The notes below the pieces were generated by a model. It had not been told where the DNA came from, ran no database searches, and worked only from the letters and a program-made list of their open reading frames with translations. Made by a program: the position numbers and the translations under genes. A DNA stretch of 64,000 nt from an uncultured Ruminiclostridium sp. Lineage in GTDB: Bacteria > Bacillota > Clostridia > Oscillospirales > Ruminococcaceae. The stretch covers positions 124,001-188,000 of the forward strand of contig CANQXF010000002.1 of NCBI GenBank assembly GCA_947627695.1. The letters are read 5' to 3'. Below are positions 43,409 through 52,701 of the stretch, in pieces. The stretch's first letter is position 1, and every line of letters starts with the position of its first letter.

Positions 43409-44167
43409 TTTCGCTCACCTCGTTTTTTATCTCATTCAGCTTCATTCTCAGCTGTTCTTCATACTCCGTATACTCTTCCAGCTGTTTTTCAGCGACTGCA
43501 TTTTCTTAGCAACATCAAATTTGTTTTCAAGCAGAAATTTGTGTACATACGGCTCGGTGGTCTTTATCTCGTATATCTGCCGTTCCAGCCGAATTATCTT
43601 TTCCTGTATGTCGGGAATTACGATGCTGATATTTTCTTCTCCTGCCTGCGCCAGCGCCTACCATACAAGAAATTCCGTTTCCCTGAGCGTTTCAAGGTCG
43701 TTGCCGTTATATGCGGCGCACGCCCTTTCCCACAGCTCTCTCAGCTTCGGGTCGTTGTTGATAAGCGGGCTTATGTCAGGGTGGAGCTGCTTTGCCAGCT
43801 TTCTGTACAGACTTTTTATTTCCCGCAGTTCCTCGTCGGTGACAGTTCCGCTTGCTTTTGCATTATCATATTCCGTAAGCATTTCGTGCAGCTTCTCCCT
43901 GTAAGCGGTCATCTGCTGCTCTACAAAAACCTTCATCGCCGCAAGATCAGGCTTTGACCCGTGATTTTTAGCCGCCTGACAGTAGGCGATGGACTTTTTC
44001 AGTTCAATGCAGCTTATATATTTTTTGAAAATATCGTTTATCACTCCGCCGAAAATTCTTATGTACGAAAGCCTGTACAGATTTGCTTCCTTTTTCAGTT
44101 GATCCCGCTGAAGCAGCAGCTCTTCATATCGGGGATAATCTCCGTTTGCTATATGAATGATATTCAT
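43350..44167 (-). pseudogene. J-domain-like protein gene, interrupted by stop and frameshift
   Basis: The first 169 codons (44167-43658) encode a helical protein ending in a J-domain-like segment, LYRKLAKQLHPDIS, with HPD at 129-131. A TAG at 43658-43660 ends it inside what appears to be a longer protein: 52 or so further codons stay open and protein-like (IQEKIIRLERQIYEIKTT), and restoring one base in the A-run at 43501-43504 continues the frame through EKQLEEYTEYEEQL to a stop at 43350, overlapping the HIRAN start. I infer an ancestral protein of about 270 residues with two lesions. The shortened product could still be made. Its ATG overlaps the upstream gene's TGA. Confidence 0.7.
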
Positions 44168-45111
44168 TGTTTCACCTCAAAATCGTAAAGCTCATCGTAT
44201 AATTCCATAAGATATTTTTCGCCGATTTTGGCATTATAGAAAAAATCGATCGGAGACGAATACCATTTGTTTTCAAAATAAATGGCAGTCTTGCCGACTT
44301 GCTTGGTGGAAATTACATTGTATGCCTTTCCTTTTAGTTTTAAGTAAACATTGGCAGGTTGTTGAAACACATAATAGAGGTCATACAACTCCACATCAAT
44401 ATCACCGAATTTTATCAGAGAGTACAGTTTTAATACGATTTTTTGCATCAGACTGTTTTCCAGACAACCCTCAGCTGTATTATAAGTATGTCTTTTTGCA
44501 ATATAGTTCTTTGCGGTTATAAGCAACCTGGCGGCTTCCTCCTTTTTTCCTTCCGAAATGCGTATTTCCGAAAGCTCATAGTATATGTCGGGAAGCGGAT
44601 AGTCACAGTATACAGTGTCTTTTTCGGCTGCTGCCGTCACCTCGCAGTAAAGCTCTTCTATCATATAGTGGTATTTGTGAATATTCTGCTTAACACATCG
44701 TCCCTGCTTGTACAGACAGGCAATAATGTAACCGGATTGATAGTAGAAAACATTTTTATTATCATCGTCTTTTTCTTTTTCTGATTTATACGCTGTTATA
44801 AGATATTGAAAAGCAGTTTTTTCATCCGGATGATCAGAAATTGTATCAAATGTACCCTTTAAAGTCATTTCTGCTATACAGTAGTATGCCCACTTATAAT
44901 CGAGCTTTCGTGCCATCTCATAGTATTTGTACGCAAGCGCCCAGTTTCTGTTTGCTGAATAAAATCCGCCGAGCGTTATCATGCAATACGGATCGTTTTC
45001 TACTTCAATGAGAAAGTTCAGCGCCTCAGTTACTTCAAAAAATGCGCTTTCATCAAGTATCGTCTTATCATAGTATTTTGTGACGATCCTTTCCGCCTCC
45101 CGTACGTCCAT
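44164..45111 (-). CDS. Sel1/TPR-like repeat protein
   Basis: A 315-residue cytosolic protein. Helical repeats with the Sel1/TPR-like pattern are visible in the first two thirds (for example GGFYSANRNWALAYKYYEMARKLDYKWAYYCIAE and IYYELSEIRISEGKKEEAARLL). The last 80 residues form a separate beta-rich region of unknown fold. No enzymatic motif is seen. Codon and base use are more AT-rich than the surrounding housekeeping genes. It is first gene of the three-gene operon (repeat protein, J-domain-like gene, HIRAN gene) whose promoter region closely resembles that of the cas operon. It may act as a scaffold; function unknown. Confidence 0.75.
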   Translation of the reverse strand: MDVREAERIVTKYYDKTILDESAFFEVTEALNFLIEVENDPYCMITLGGFYSANRNWALAYKYYEMARKLDYKWAYYCIAEMTLKGTFDTISDHPDEKTAFQYLITAYKSEKEKDDDNKNVFYYQSGYIIACLYKQGRCVKQNIHKYHYMIEELYCEVTAAAEKDTVYCDYPLPDIYYELSEIRISEGKKEEAARLLITAKNYIAKRHTYNTAEGCLENSLMQKIVLKLYSLIKFGDIDVELYDLYYVFQQPANVYLKLKGKAYNVISTKQVGKTAIYFENKWYSSPIDFFYNAKIGEKYLMELYDELYDFEVKQ

Positions 45112-45148
45112 ACCTGTATAGTCCCCTTTGGTAAAAAATCCTTAATTT

Positions 45149-45230
45149 ATTATACACCCGCATATATGTTTGTCAATACCAAAGTACACAAAAATACTGT
45201 ATCTCTATCATAAACAGTACAGATACTGCA
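45149..45230 (-). promoter_or_regulatory. promoter region of Sel1-HIRAN operon, similar to cas promoter region
   Basis: Minus strand: TTGACA (45171-45176), 16-nt spacer, TATAAT (45149-45154), TAATAAAT around the -10. Upstream (45196-45230) lies a partly palindromic element including CATAAACAGTACAGATAC on the plus strand. The same order and much of the same sequence occur at 55858-55938 before cas3, with the upstream element reversed. Confidence 0.8.
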
Positions 45231-45320
45231 AATTTTTCAGTTTTTGCTTAAGCTGCATAAAATATTCTCACGTGATTGCCGACTGCGGGTAAACAGCATG
45301 CAGTATCAGTTGCTCCGGTA

Positions 45321-47732
45321 TTTTAATCCCCACAAAGGGGGCGACGAAATAGTGCCCTTTTTGCTCAGTGGGGTTATCCATTTCAATCCACGCCCCACAA
45401 AGGGGGGCGACCCGAGAAAAAAAGCACTTTCATCTGTAAAAATGATATTTCAATCCACGCCCCCACAAGGGGGCGACATGTATCATAACTATCAGCAACA
45501 CGTTTTTTAATGCTATTTCAATCCACACCCCCACAAAGGGGGCGACAATGCAGCGGACAAAGGTAAGACACCCCAACACGGTATTTCAATCCACGCCCCA
45601 CAAAAGGGGGCGACTACGATTTAAAACCTGATTATGAGTACATTGTAACATTTCAATCCACGCCCCCACAAAAGGGGGCGACGCTTGACGTGGCAAAAAC
45701 GCCGATGGGAATGTTTATTTCAATCCACGCCCCCACAAAGGGGGCGACGTGCATTTCCCACCACTTGTCCGCCCAATATCCATTTCAATCCACGCCCCCA
45801 CAAAGGGGGGCGACACGCTCCAGTTTCTTCCATATCTATCCACAAAAATTTCAATCCACGCCCCACAAAGGGGGCGACGTCTGAGGATTATATGACTTAC
45901 GTGGAGCGCAATATTTCAATCCACGCCCCCACAAAAGGGGGGCGACAATTTGACGGTGCCGGAGTGAGTTATTGTAAACAATTTCAATCCACGCCCCCCA
46001 CAAAAGGGGGCGACTTGTACTGTTTCCGCCCAGCTGCATCGACCTTAAATTTCAATCCACGCCCCCACAAAGGGGGCGACTATGATTTCGTTGTAATACC
46101 TATCCACATCCTTTTATTTCAATCCACGCCCCCACAAGGGGGGCGAACAGGTTTTTGAATGTCTGAAATTCTGAGGGGCGTTATTTCAATCCACGCCCCC
46201 ACAAGGGGGCGAACTGAAAAAAATTCAACGATAAAGCAAAGACCTGACATTTCAATCCACGCCCCCACAAGGTGGCGAACATCTGAAATTACTTTACCCT
46301 GCTCAGCAGCTAAATATTTCAATCCACGCCCCCACAAGGGGGCGACATATGCTTATTGAAAAAAGAAGCGACGCCCTTATATTTCAATCCACGCCCCCAC
46401 AAGGGGGCGACGGCATTTTACAGTTTGCAATCGAACAGGGCTGGACAATTTCAATCCACGCCCCCACAAGGGGGCGACAGCGTTCACAACCGAGACGGAA
46501 AACGGCACTGTTATTTCAATCCACGCCCCCACAAGGGGGCGACTTACTGTTTCGGTCGAGCGATTGGCTGTAAATATATTTCAATCCACGCCCCCACAAG
46601 GGGGCGACTTGTCCATATGCTAAAGGCAGTATAAAAGTAACATTTCAATCCACGCCCCCACAAGGGGGCGACGGCTTTGCCGCATCTGCGGCGGTTATAG
46701 TATTGTATTTCAATCCACGCCCCCACAAAGGGGGCGACTGTTGGCTTGTTTCATTTAAAAAGCCTGCTGCATAATTTCAATCCACGCCCCCACAAAGGGG
46801 GCGACGGCTCTCAGCTTCTTTGCCGCCGTCCCGCTTATTATTTCAATCCACGCCTCCACAAGGGGGCGACCATAGTCAAAAAACGCACAAGCATTGTCAG
46901 AAGAATCATTTCAATCCACGCCCCCACAAGGGGGCGACTGTTATCGGGCAATTGTGCACAGGCGCAAGGTTGGCATTTCAATCCACGCCCCCACAAGGGG
47001 GCGACATCACGGAAAACGGGCGTCCTGCACTTGTGGAGCATTTCAATCCACGCCCCACAAGGGGGCGACTCCTTTTTTTGCATACGGACAATATATGTAA
47101 TTTATTTCAATCCACGCCCCCACAAGGGGGCGACATCACCTCTTGCACATAATTATATCATATAAGACCATTTCAATCCACGCCCCCACAAGGGGGCGAC
47201 TTAATTAAAGCCACCTTTTGACTTACTTTTACAGATATTTCAATCCACGCCCCCACAAGGGGGCGACGGAAAGTAGTCTACGCCGAGCATATCGTCAAGG
47301 CATTTCAATCCACGCCCCCACAAGGGGGCGACACGACCGTCCTGACGAGGTTCTGGAGGGTCTTGATATTTCAATCCACGCCCCCACAAGGGGGCGACTG
47401 CTTTTTTCCAGAAACTTATTGAACACCTGATATATTTCAATCCACGCCCCCACAAGGGGGCGACGAGAGCGCAGACAGTAGCAACACAGTCAAAAAATAC
47501 ATTTCAATCCACGCCCCCACAAGGGGGCGACCAAAATAGAAGATGAAACAAAAGAAAAAGGCATAAATATTTCAATCCACGCCCCCACAAAGGGGGCGAC
47601 CCACATCTGCTACAAGCGGTGTCACAACTGAGTTATTTCAATCCACGCCCCCACAAAGGGGGCGACCCTCTTGGAAACCTCTGCCGTCCATACCAAAGAT
47701 ATTTCAATCCACGCCCCCACAAAGGGGGCGAC
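45321..47732 (-). CRISPR. type I-C CRISPR array, 37 repeats and 36 spacers
   Basis: Counted by eye: 37 repeats of 31-34 bp with spacers of about 33-37 bp. On the minus strand, the transcribed one, each repeat begins GTCGCCCCCTTGTGGGGG and ends CGTGGATTGAAAT, a typical I-C repeat with a GC-rich hairpin. The leader-proximal end is on the right, next to cas2. The leftmost repeat (45321-45345) is truncated and the leftmost dozen vary in the lengths of their C, A and G runs, as expected for an old trailer end. Repeats with two A or three A in the loop occur in blocks. The many short frames here are repeat artefacts. Confidence 0.97.
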
Positions 47733-47902
47733 TGCAAAACTGCACATATTTCCTCACCACACACATACCGAAATACAGCAATTTCACAGCTGCACCTGAA
47801 AAATTATTGATTTTTACATCAAAAAAACAAAAAACAACTCCATTTTTTCAGAAAAATCAGGTGCGAATTCCCCTGAAAAAATATGTGAGCTTATATTCCG
47901 CA
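47733..47902 (-). promoter_or_regulatory. CRISPR leader
   Basis: A 170-bp AT-rich stretch between cas2 and the first repeat, with A and T runs and an inverted repeat GCACCTGA (47792-47799) / TCAGGTGC (47857-47864). It should contain the array promoter and adaptation signals; no single promoter box stands out. Confidence 0.8.
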
Positions 47903-48193
47903 CTAAAGGAGCAGCGGCTCGTCCATAGTGAAACCGGGCTCTGCGCCGTAATGCTCAACTTTAGCTTTTTTGCTGTCGCCAAGGTAGTAAAAACGCAGTG
48001 AGTCGCTCTTTTCGTCTATCTCCTTGAGCAGCTTTTCTTTGAGGACTCTCCATTGTGCGGCGTCGGCTATACATTCAAATACGGAATTTTGTACTCTCAC
48101 TCCGTAATTCACACAGCACTTTGCCACACGTCTCAGGCGTTTTCTTCCTGCGGCGTCCTGAGTATTAACGTCATAGGTTATCAATATCAGCAT
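47903..48193 (-). CDS. CRISPR-associated endonuclease Cas2
   Basis: A 96-residue Cas2, which forms the spacer-integration complex with Cas1. It begins MLILITYDVNT, whose Asp8 is the conserved metal-site residue, followed by KRLRRVAKCCVNYGVRVQNSVFEC. The ATG at 48193 is one base after the cas1 stop; the longer in-frame start lies inside cas1. It is the last cas gene before the array leader. Confidence 0.95.
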   Translation of the reverse strand: MLILITYDVNTQDAAGRKRLRRVAKCCVNYGVRVQNSVFECIADAAQWRVLKEKLLKEIDEKSDSLRFYYLGDSKKAKVEHYGAEPGFTMDEPLLL

Positions 48194-48194
48194 A

Positions 48195-49226
48195 TCATTT
48201 CCATAAAAACGGCGGATAAGCGTCAAGATCTCCCCGCAGATAGCGCGACAAAAGCAACGCCTGAACGTAAGGCAGCATTCCCCATTGTACCTTTTCTTTC
48301 AGGAACGGGTGAGTTATCACGTCGTCCTTGCGCTGTTGCCACGCCTTGATGAATGTCTGCCGTCCCTCGTCGTTTAGCAGCACTGCTCCGTTTTCCTGCC
48401 TGATAAAAGCGTTTTTATCTATCATCAGCTTGTTTATCAGCGTGAGAACGAACCTGTCGCACATTACCGCGCGAAATTCCTCCACCAGATCCAGCGTCAG
48501 CGAACGCCGCCCGGGGCGGTCTGTGTGCATAAATCCCACGTACGGGTCAAGCCCCACTGTTTCCAGCGCGGAACAGCACATTCCCGTCGCTAAAGAATAA
48601 GCAAAGGAAAGCATCGCGTTCACTTCGTCAAGGGGAGGACGCTTGCTCCTGCCATGAAATTTAAAATCCTCTTTCTGACGGAGTATCATATCGTCAAACA
48701 CCGAGAAATATACCTGCGCCGCCTCTCCCTCTATTCCTCTCAGACTGTCGGGATCTTCCGCCTGCTTTGCCTTTGCCAAAGCCGTCCGCAAATATTCTGA
48801 CTTTTGAAGGAACAGCTCCGTGTTTAACCTCAGCCCGTTATCTCTCACCGCCCTTTCCAGAACACAGCGGCTGTTGAACAGCTTTGCGGTGAGGATATTT
48901 TTTGCTGTTTCAAGACTTTTTTCTTCGCTGTCAGCAACACGGTACTGCGTTCTTCTCAGCAGGACGTTGCCGTTTGTTTCGCCCTCCACCCTTGCAAGAA
49001 ATCTGCCTGAGCGTGACAAAAACACCAATTCTCTTTGCTCCTCGGCGCACTTCCCCATAAGGGCGGGACTTGCCCCTGCGCTGCCGAAGGCAACTATCCT
49101 TTCAAGATTGTGCAGCGGAAATCTTCCTATATTTTCTCCGCTTTGAGAAACTACGACGTTTTCTCCGTCAAGTGAAAGATACCTTTCAGCCGTGGTAAGA
49201 TAAAGAGTATTAAGCAGCTTTTTCAT
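48195..49226 (-). CDS. CRISPR-associated integrase Cas1 (type I-C)
   Basis: A 343-residue Cas1, the metal-dependent integrase of spacer acquisition. The three active-site motifs are intact: GIEGEAAQVYF (Glu166), GFMHTDRPGR (His234) and LTLDLVEEFR (Asp246/Glu249). Its start overlaps the cas4 stop by four bases (ATGA). Acquisition genes are complete (cas4-cas1-cas2), so the system appears capable of taking new spacers. Confidence 0.97.
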   Translation of the reverse strand: MKKLLNTLYLTTAERYLSLDGENVVVSQSGENIGRFPLHNLERIVAFGSAGASPALMGKCAEEQRELVFLSRSGRFLARVEGETNGNVLLRRTQYRVADSEEKSLETAKNILTAKLFNSRCVLERAVRDNGLRLNTELFLQKSEYLRTALAKAKQAEDPDSLRGIEGEAAQVYFSVFDDMILRQKEDFKFHGRSKRPPLDEVNAMLSFAYSLATGMCCSALETVGLDPYVGFMHTDRPGRRSLTLDLVEEFRAVMCDRFVLTLINKLMIDKNAFIRQENGAVLLNDEGRQTFIKAWQQRKDDVITHPFLKEKVQWGMLPYVQALLLSRYLRGDLDAYPPFLWK

Positions 49227-49885
49227 AATTCGTCCCTCAGCGTTTCCTCAATATACTGCGAGGCGGTCAACGCTCCGCATATCACAGGCAGACAGATATT
49301 CCGCAGGGAACAGGCGTTGCAGGCTTTTGTCCTTTTGACCTTGGGAGTATATTTCTGACGGTAGTATTTGTGCATCTCCTCCGTCATATTTTCGGTTTTT
49401 TGCCGCAGCTCGCTGTCAAATACCACTGCCGACCTGCGCCTCGTTTCGCCGTAGAAAAGGTATCCCTCTTTTATCTCACAGCAAAGCATATCCTCAAGAC
49501 AAAGCGCCTGCGCGCAAAGCTGCGCCCTGTCCCAGTCCTCCTCTTTCGGGGAACCTCGCTTGTACTCGATAGGTACCACCGTGTATTTTCCGCCCAGCTT
49601 TGGTATCTCAACGCCGTTTTTCTCGTCACGGTGAAACTCCACCACGTCGCATTCTCCGCTTAGCCCCAGCCTTGAAGAGAAAAGCTGAAGCCCTCTCACA
49701 GTTATGATATCTCCTCTTTTCTCACGAAAAGAGCTGTCGTGCGCATTTTCGTGCATGATCCGTCCGTCGGCGGTGCGGAAATTTTCCTCCCACTGCTGTT
49801 CAATATGTATCAACGCCCACTGCCGCCGACAGAACATAAAATGCTGTATGCCCGAAAGCTGTAAATATTCGTCCTCTGAGTACAT
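49223..49885 (-). CDS. CRISPR-associated exonuclease Cas4
   Basis: A 220-residue Cas4, which trims prespacers and helps select PAM orientation. FCRRQWAL near residue 19 supplies the first Fe-S Cys, and CNACSLRNICLP near the C-terminus supplies the other three. The RecB-type nuclease core includes GECDVVEF and PIEYKRG. It starts four bases after the cas7 stop. Confidence 0.95.
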   Translation of the reverse strand: MYSEDEYLQLSGIQHFMFCRRQWALIHIEQQWEENFRTADGRIMHENAHDSSFREKRGDIITVRGLQLFSSRLGLSGECDVVEFHRDEKNGVEIPKLGGKYTVVPIEYKRGSPKEEDWDRAQLCAQALCLEDMLCCEIKEGYLFYGETRRRSAVVFDSELRQKTENMTEEMHKYYRQKYTPKVKRTKACNACSLRNICLPVICGALTASQYIEETLRDEL

Positions 49886-49889
49886 TTTA

Positions 49890-50861
49890 TCACATCAGGT
49901 CTATTATTTCTGGAGCTACTCCCGTATCTTCCAAAGCGATATCATAGTCCTCAAATTTTGCGGGAACAGATACGCCTTCCTTAAGCGAGATCTTTACCGA
50001 ACGGTGTATCTTTGCGGTGCTTATCTTGGGAGTCTTGCAGTTATGCTCCCACCAGTATACGCGGCATACCTCCATACTGCCCTCAGGTCTTGCAGAGGAA
50101 GCGTCGTTTTCGAATAAATTTATCAGCGCCTCTTTTATCTTTAAAGCGTCCTCGTTGGAAAAACCTGTTTTTTCAGCAAGCTGACAGTTCATGCTGCCGT
50201 TGACTACGTATAGCCCGAAAGCAATGCGGTGTTTGTAACCCATAGTATCCGAACCTTTTTTACTATCGCTTTCATTGTTTACGCTTTTTGTTATTTTCAT
50301 GCTGATTATATCGATAGGAGAAACGCTGATCGATTGATGAATGGTAACAGGACCGCGTACAGGTATTGAAATGGATCCTTTTTCTTCTTCTTCCTTTTCA
50401 GTTTCGTTTTCGCTTTCTTTTCCTTTTCCTTTATTTTTATCTTTATCTTTATCTGTTTTGTTTTTTAAAGCAAATACCTGACCGAAGCTGCGCACATCTA
50501 TCCATTCCGCACAAGCGATATCGTGATATTCTTTTTCCAATTCCCACCTGCTTTTCTTATTATCATTCTTTTTGGATTTATTCGAATTGAGCAGGTTAAA
50601 TATTTCTTTTAATTTTTCGTTTTTATCTGCACGTTGATGTAGGCTGTCGCACCCATCATCACATCGGTCGTCCGACTGCAAAAATATTTTTTCTCCATGA
50701 TCCTGCAAGTAGTTGCGTATCTTGCGCTTGATACACACGTCGGAAATTTCACCGTGATCTTTAGAATTCATACGGGGACGGTTGCCGTCAAGCGGGTCGC
50801 CGTTGGGATTAGCGCCGGTGGCGGTTATAAGAACTGTAAAATCAATTTTGTGGTCAAGCAT
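49890..50861 (-). CDS. Cas7 (Csd2), type I-C Cascade backbone, with charged insertion
   Basis: A 323-residue Cas7c, the repeated crRNA-binding backbone subunit. Family sequence is clear: TGANPNGDPLDGNRPR, WIDVRSFGQVFA, VRGPVTIHQSISVSPID, DNDASSARPEGSMEV-like region and YWWEHN. Residues about 134-162 are an unusual Lys/Glu/Asp/Asn-only tract inserted where typical Csd2 proteins have only a few residues. The start at 50861 overlaps the cas8c end by 8 nt and has GAGGAGGAAC; a longer in-frame start lies within cas8c and is rejected. Confidence 0.93.
   Translation of the reverse strand: MLDHKIDFTVLITATGANPNGDPLDGNRPRMNSKDHGEISDVCIKRKIRNYLQDHGEKIFLQSDDRCDDGCDSLHQRADKNEKLKEIFNLLNSNKSKKNDNKKSRWELEKEYHDIACAEWIDVRSFGQVFALKNKTDKDKDKNKGKGKESENETEKEEEEKGSISIPVRGPVTIHQSISVSPIDIISMKITKSVNNESDSKKGSDTMGYKHRIAFGLYVVNGSMNCQLAEKTGFSNEDALKIKEALINLFENDASSARPEGSMEVCRVYWWEHNCKTPKISTAKIHRSVKISLKEGVSVPAKFEDYDIALEDTGVAPEIIDLM
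50376..50462 (-). repeat. low-complexity hexamer-like tract in cas7
   Basis: Encodes the K/E/D/N-rich insertion of Cas7. At DNA level it contains TTTATC units in tandem and related TTTTCx hexamers. A multiple-of-three repeat could change copy number without a frameshift. Confidence 0.7.
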
Positions 50862-52701
50862 CGGTTTGTTCCTCCTCTTTATTTTTTGAAGTATAAATTT
50901 TTGCCTTGTAGTGATGATAGCCCAGCAGGTAGGCAGGGCTGAGCGCACTGTTGTCAGAAAATATGTCCATAGTGAGTTTTGACATTATTTCTTCAAACAT
51001 TTTCTCATATCTCACACTGCCTTTTCCCATCTTGTTCAGATACGGTATGAGTCTTTCTGCGATTATCTGCCACGTCTGGTAAGGTCTGCCTGAAAATGCG
51101 CTCCAGTAACGCCTTGCGTTGGTAACTCTGCCGTCCTCACTTTCATAGGTGCTGCGCTCAGCGGCGTCAGCGACGGCAAGCAAGCAGCCGTAAAGATAGC
51201 TGCGGTCGGTTTCGTTTGGGTCGTAAGCCATAGCTGTGATTCCATCCTTTCGGTCAATATTGTATTTTCGTATCATACCGCAGGCGGTCTCCACCACCTT
51301 GCGGTGATTATCCTCCTTATTATAGGCAAGAGGATCTGACGCCTTGCGATACAGTGCCCTCACTATATCCGCAGGCAGCGGCCTTCCCTCGGTTATGCAG
51401 GGGATAAGGCGAAGTACGGTGTTTTTCAGCACATCATCCTTGCATTCTAACTCCTTTGCGACCTCCGTACCGAAAGCGCAGTTGCAAATATCATAAACGC
51501 TGAAAGAGTTGTACACATTTGCATTATGCTTTTTGTAACACCTCAGGCAGGCGGTATCCCTGTGCCAGTTTTCGATATTTCGCAGAAAATCCGAGCCTGC
51601 AAGCTCATCATAAAGCACCACTGACATTCTTCCCCTGGTTGCAGCGTCAACGCCTAATATCATAACGCCTGTATCCGCTTTCATCTTTTCCTTGTAACCG
51701 AATATCATTTTTTTCAACATTTTCTGATAGATGGACTTTGTATCTGGCGGAGCGGAAAAATCCTTCATCAGCATTCCAAGTATGTCTTTAGCATCATGCT
51801 TATCATCAATGGGAAACGCCTCACATCTTATATCAGGCAGCGCCTGCAGATCGCTCGCCCACACGACAAGCGCCATTGAGCCAAAATACATATCCTGTTT
51901 TTTTATCAGCCATTTCAGCGCATTGTGCATTTTATAGGAAAAGTCGCTGCTTATCGATACTGCTTCATTTGAATTTATAAATCTTCCCCTGTATGTAAAT
52001 CCGTCAGTGCCGTTTGCAGATATCAACTTTGCGGTAGGAAAAGTTTTAAGGATTTTGTTTACATGTTTTGTAGTTATCGGCAGATATTGTCCGGTTGCAT
52101 AGCACAGCTGTTTTTGTACGGCCTGCCCATTTGTCCAAGAAATGAAACAGTTGTACAACTCGTTATCCTTCCAAGTCCTGCTTTCCCTTTGAAAGTCGGT
52201 GTAATTTATACGAAAACGTACAAATTGTTTTTCCATTTTTTGAATATTTACTCTGCCGTTAGTACAACTGCTAAGAATGTCTTCACAAAGATGTTCCTTG
52301 GAAAGATAAGCATATACGGCGGCAAATGCAGGGTGTACTTCTCTCAGCGTTTCAAGCTGGCTGATGTATTTTTTGAAGCAGGAATTGTAAAACGGTTTAT
52401 CCCCACTGCCGTCAGGCGAATAATCGCCTGCAAGGTATTTTATCTGATCTGCAAGCGGGTGAGGCGGTAAATTTGTGCTTGTCCTGCTACCCGCCGATGC
52501 GTCTGTAACGGGAAAGATCGTGTTTTCCCCCTCGCTCTTGCTTAAAAATCTTGCATTTACAAAATCTCCTTTTTCTGTGATAGTCACTTCAATTTTTGCA
52601 GTGGTCATTGAATGAAAGACGGGCATAAGCACTATCCCGTCCTCAAACTCTCTGCCGCACTGCGTTTCATACACACGGTAAAGCTCATTCGCCCAGCTCA
52701 T
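50854..52701 (-). CDS. Cas8c (Csd1), type I-C Cascade large subunit
   Basis: A 615-residue Cas8c, which reads the PAM and supports R-loop formation; in type I-C the gene can also yield a small-subunit protein from an internal start. Start MSWANELYRVYE at 52701 follows GGAGGTGA; the GTG nine bases upstream is part of that ribosome-binding site. Family features include GFTYRGRFINSNEAVSISSDFSYKMHNAL and RRYWSAFSGRPYQTWQII. It overlaps cas5 by 17 nt. Length is in the usual Csd1 range. The internal start was not identified. Confidence 0.93.
   Translation of the reverse strand: MSWANELYRVYETQCGREFEDGIVLMPVFHSMTTAKIEVTITEKGDFVNARFLSKSEGENTIFPVTDASAGSRTSTNLPPHPLADQIKYLAGDYSPDGSGDKPFYNSCFKKYISQLETLREVHPAFAAVYAYLSKEHLCEDILSSCTNGRVNIQKMEKQFVRFRINYTDFQRESRTWKDNELYNCFISWTNGQAVQKQLCYATGQYLPITTKHVNKILKTFPTAKLISANGTDGFTYRGRFINSNEAVSISSDFSYKMHNALKWLIKKQDMYFGSMALVVWASDLQALPDIRCEAFPIDDKHDAKDILGMLMKDFSAPPDTKSIYQKMLKKMIFGYKEKMKADTGVMILGVDAATRGRMSVVLYDELAGSDFLRNIENWHRDTACLRCYKKHNANVYNSFSVYDICNCAFGTEVAKELECKDDVLKNTVLRLIPCITEGRPLPADIVRALYRKASDPLAYNKEDNHRKVVETACGMIRKYNIDRKDGITAMAYDPNETDRSYLYGCLLAVADAAERSTYESEDGRVTNARRYWSAFSGRPYQTWQIIAERLIPYLNKMGKGSVRYEKMFEEIMSKLTMDIFSDNSALSPAYLLGYHHYKAKIYTSKNKEEEQTDA

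Noticed and set aside
42971-43957. 328-codon plus-strand frame opposite the HIRAN and J-domain-like genes
   Set aside because: It starts in the terminator hairpin, has no domains, and the minus strand carries recognisable HIRAN and HPD motifs.
45244-47810. Many short frames with FNPRPHKGG- or WGRGLKY-like repeats
   Set aside because: These are translations of CRISPR repeats and spacers, not genes.
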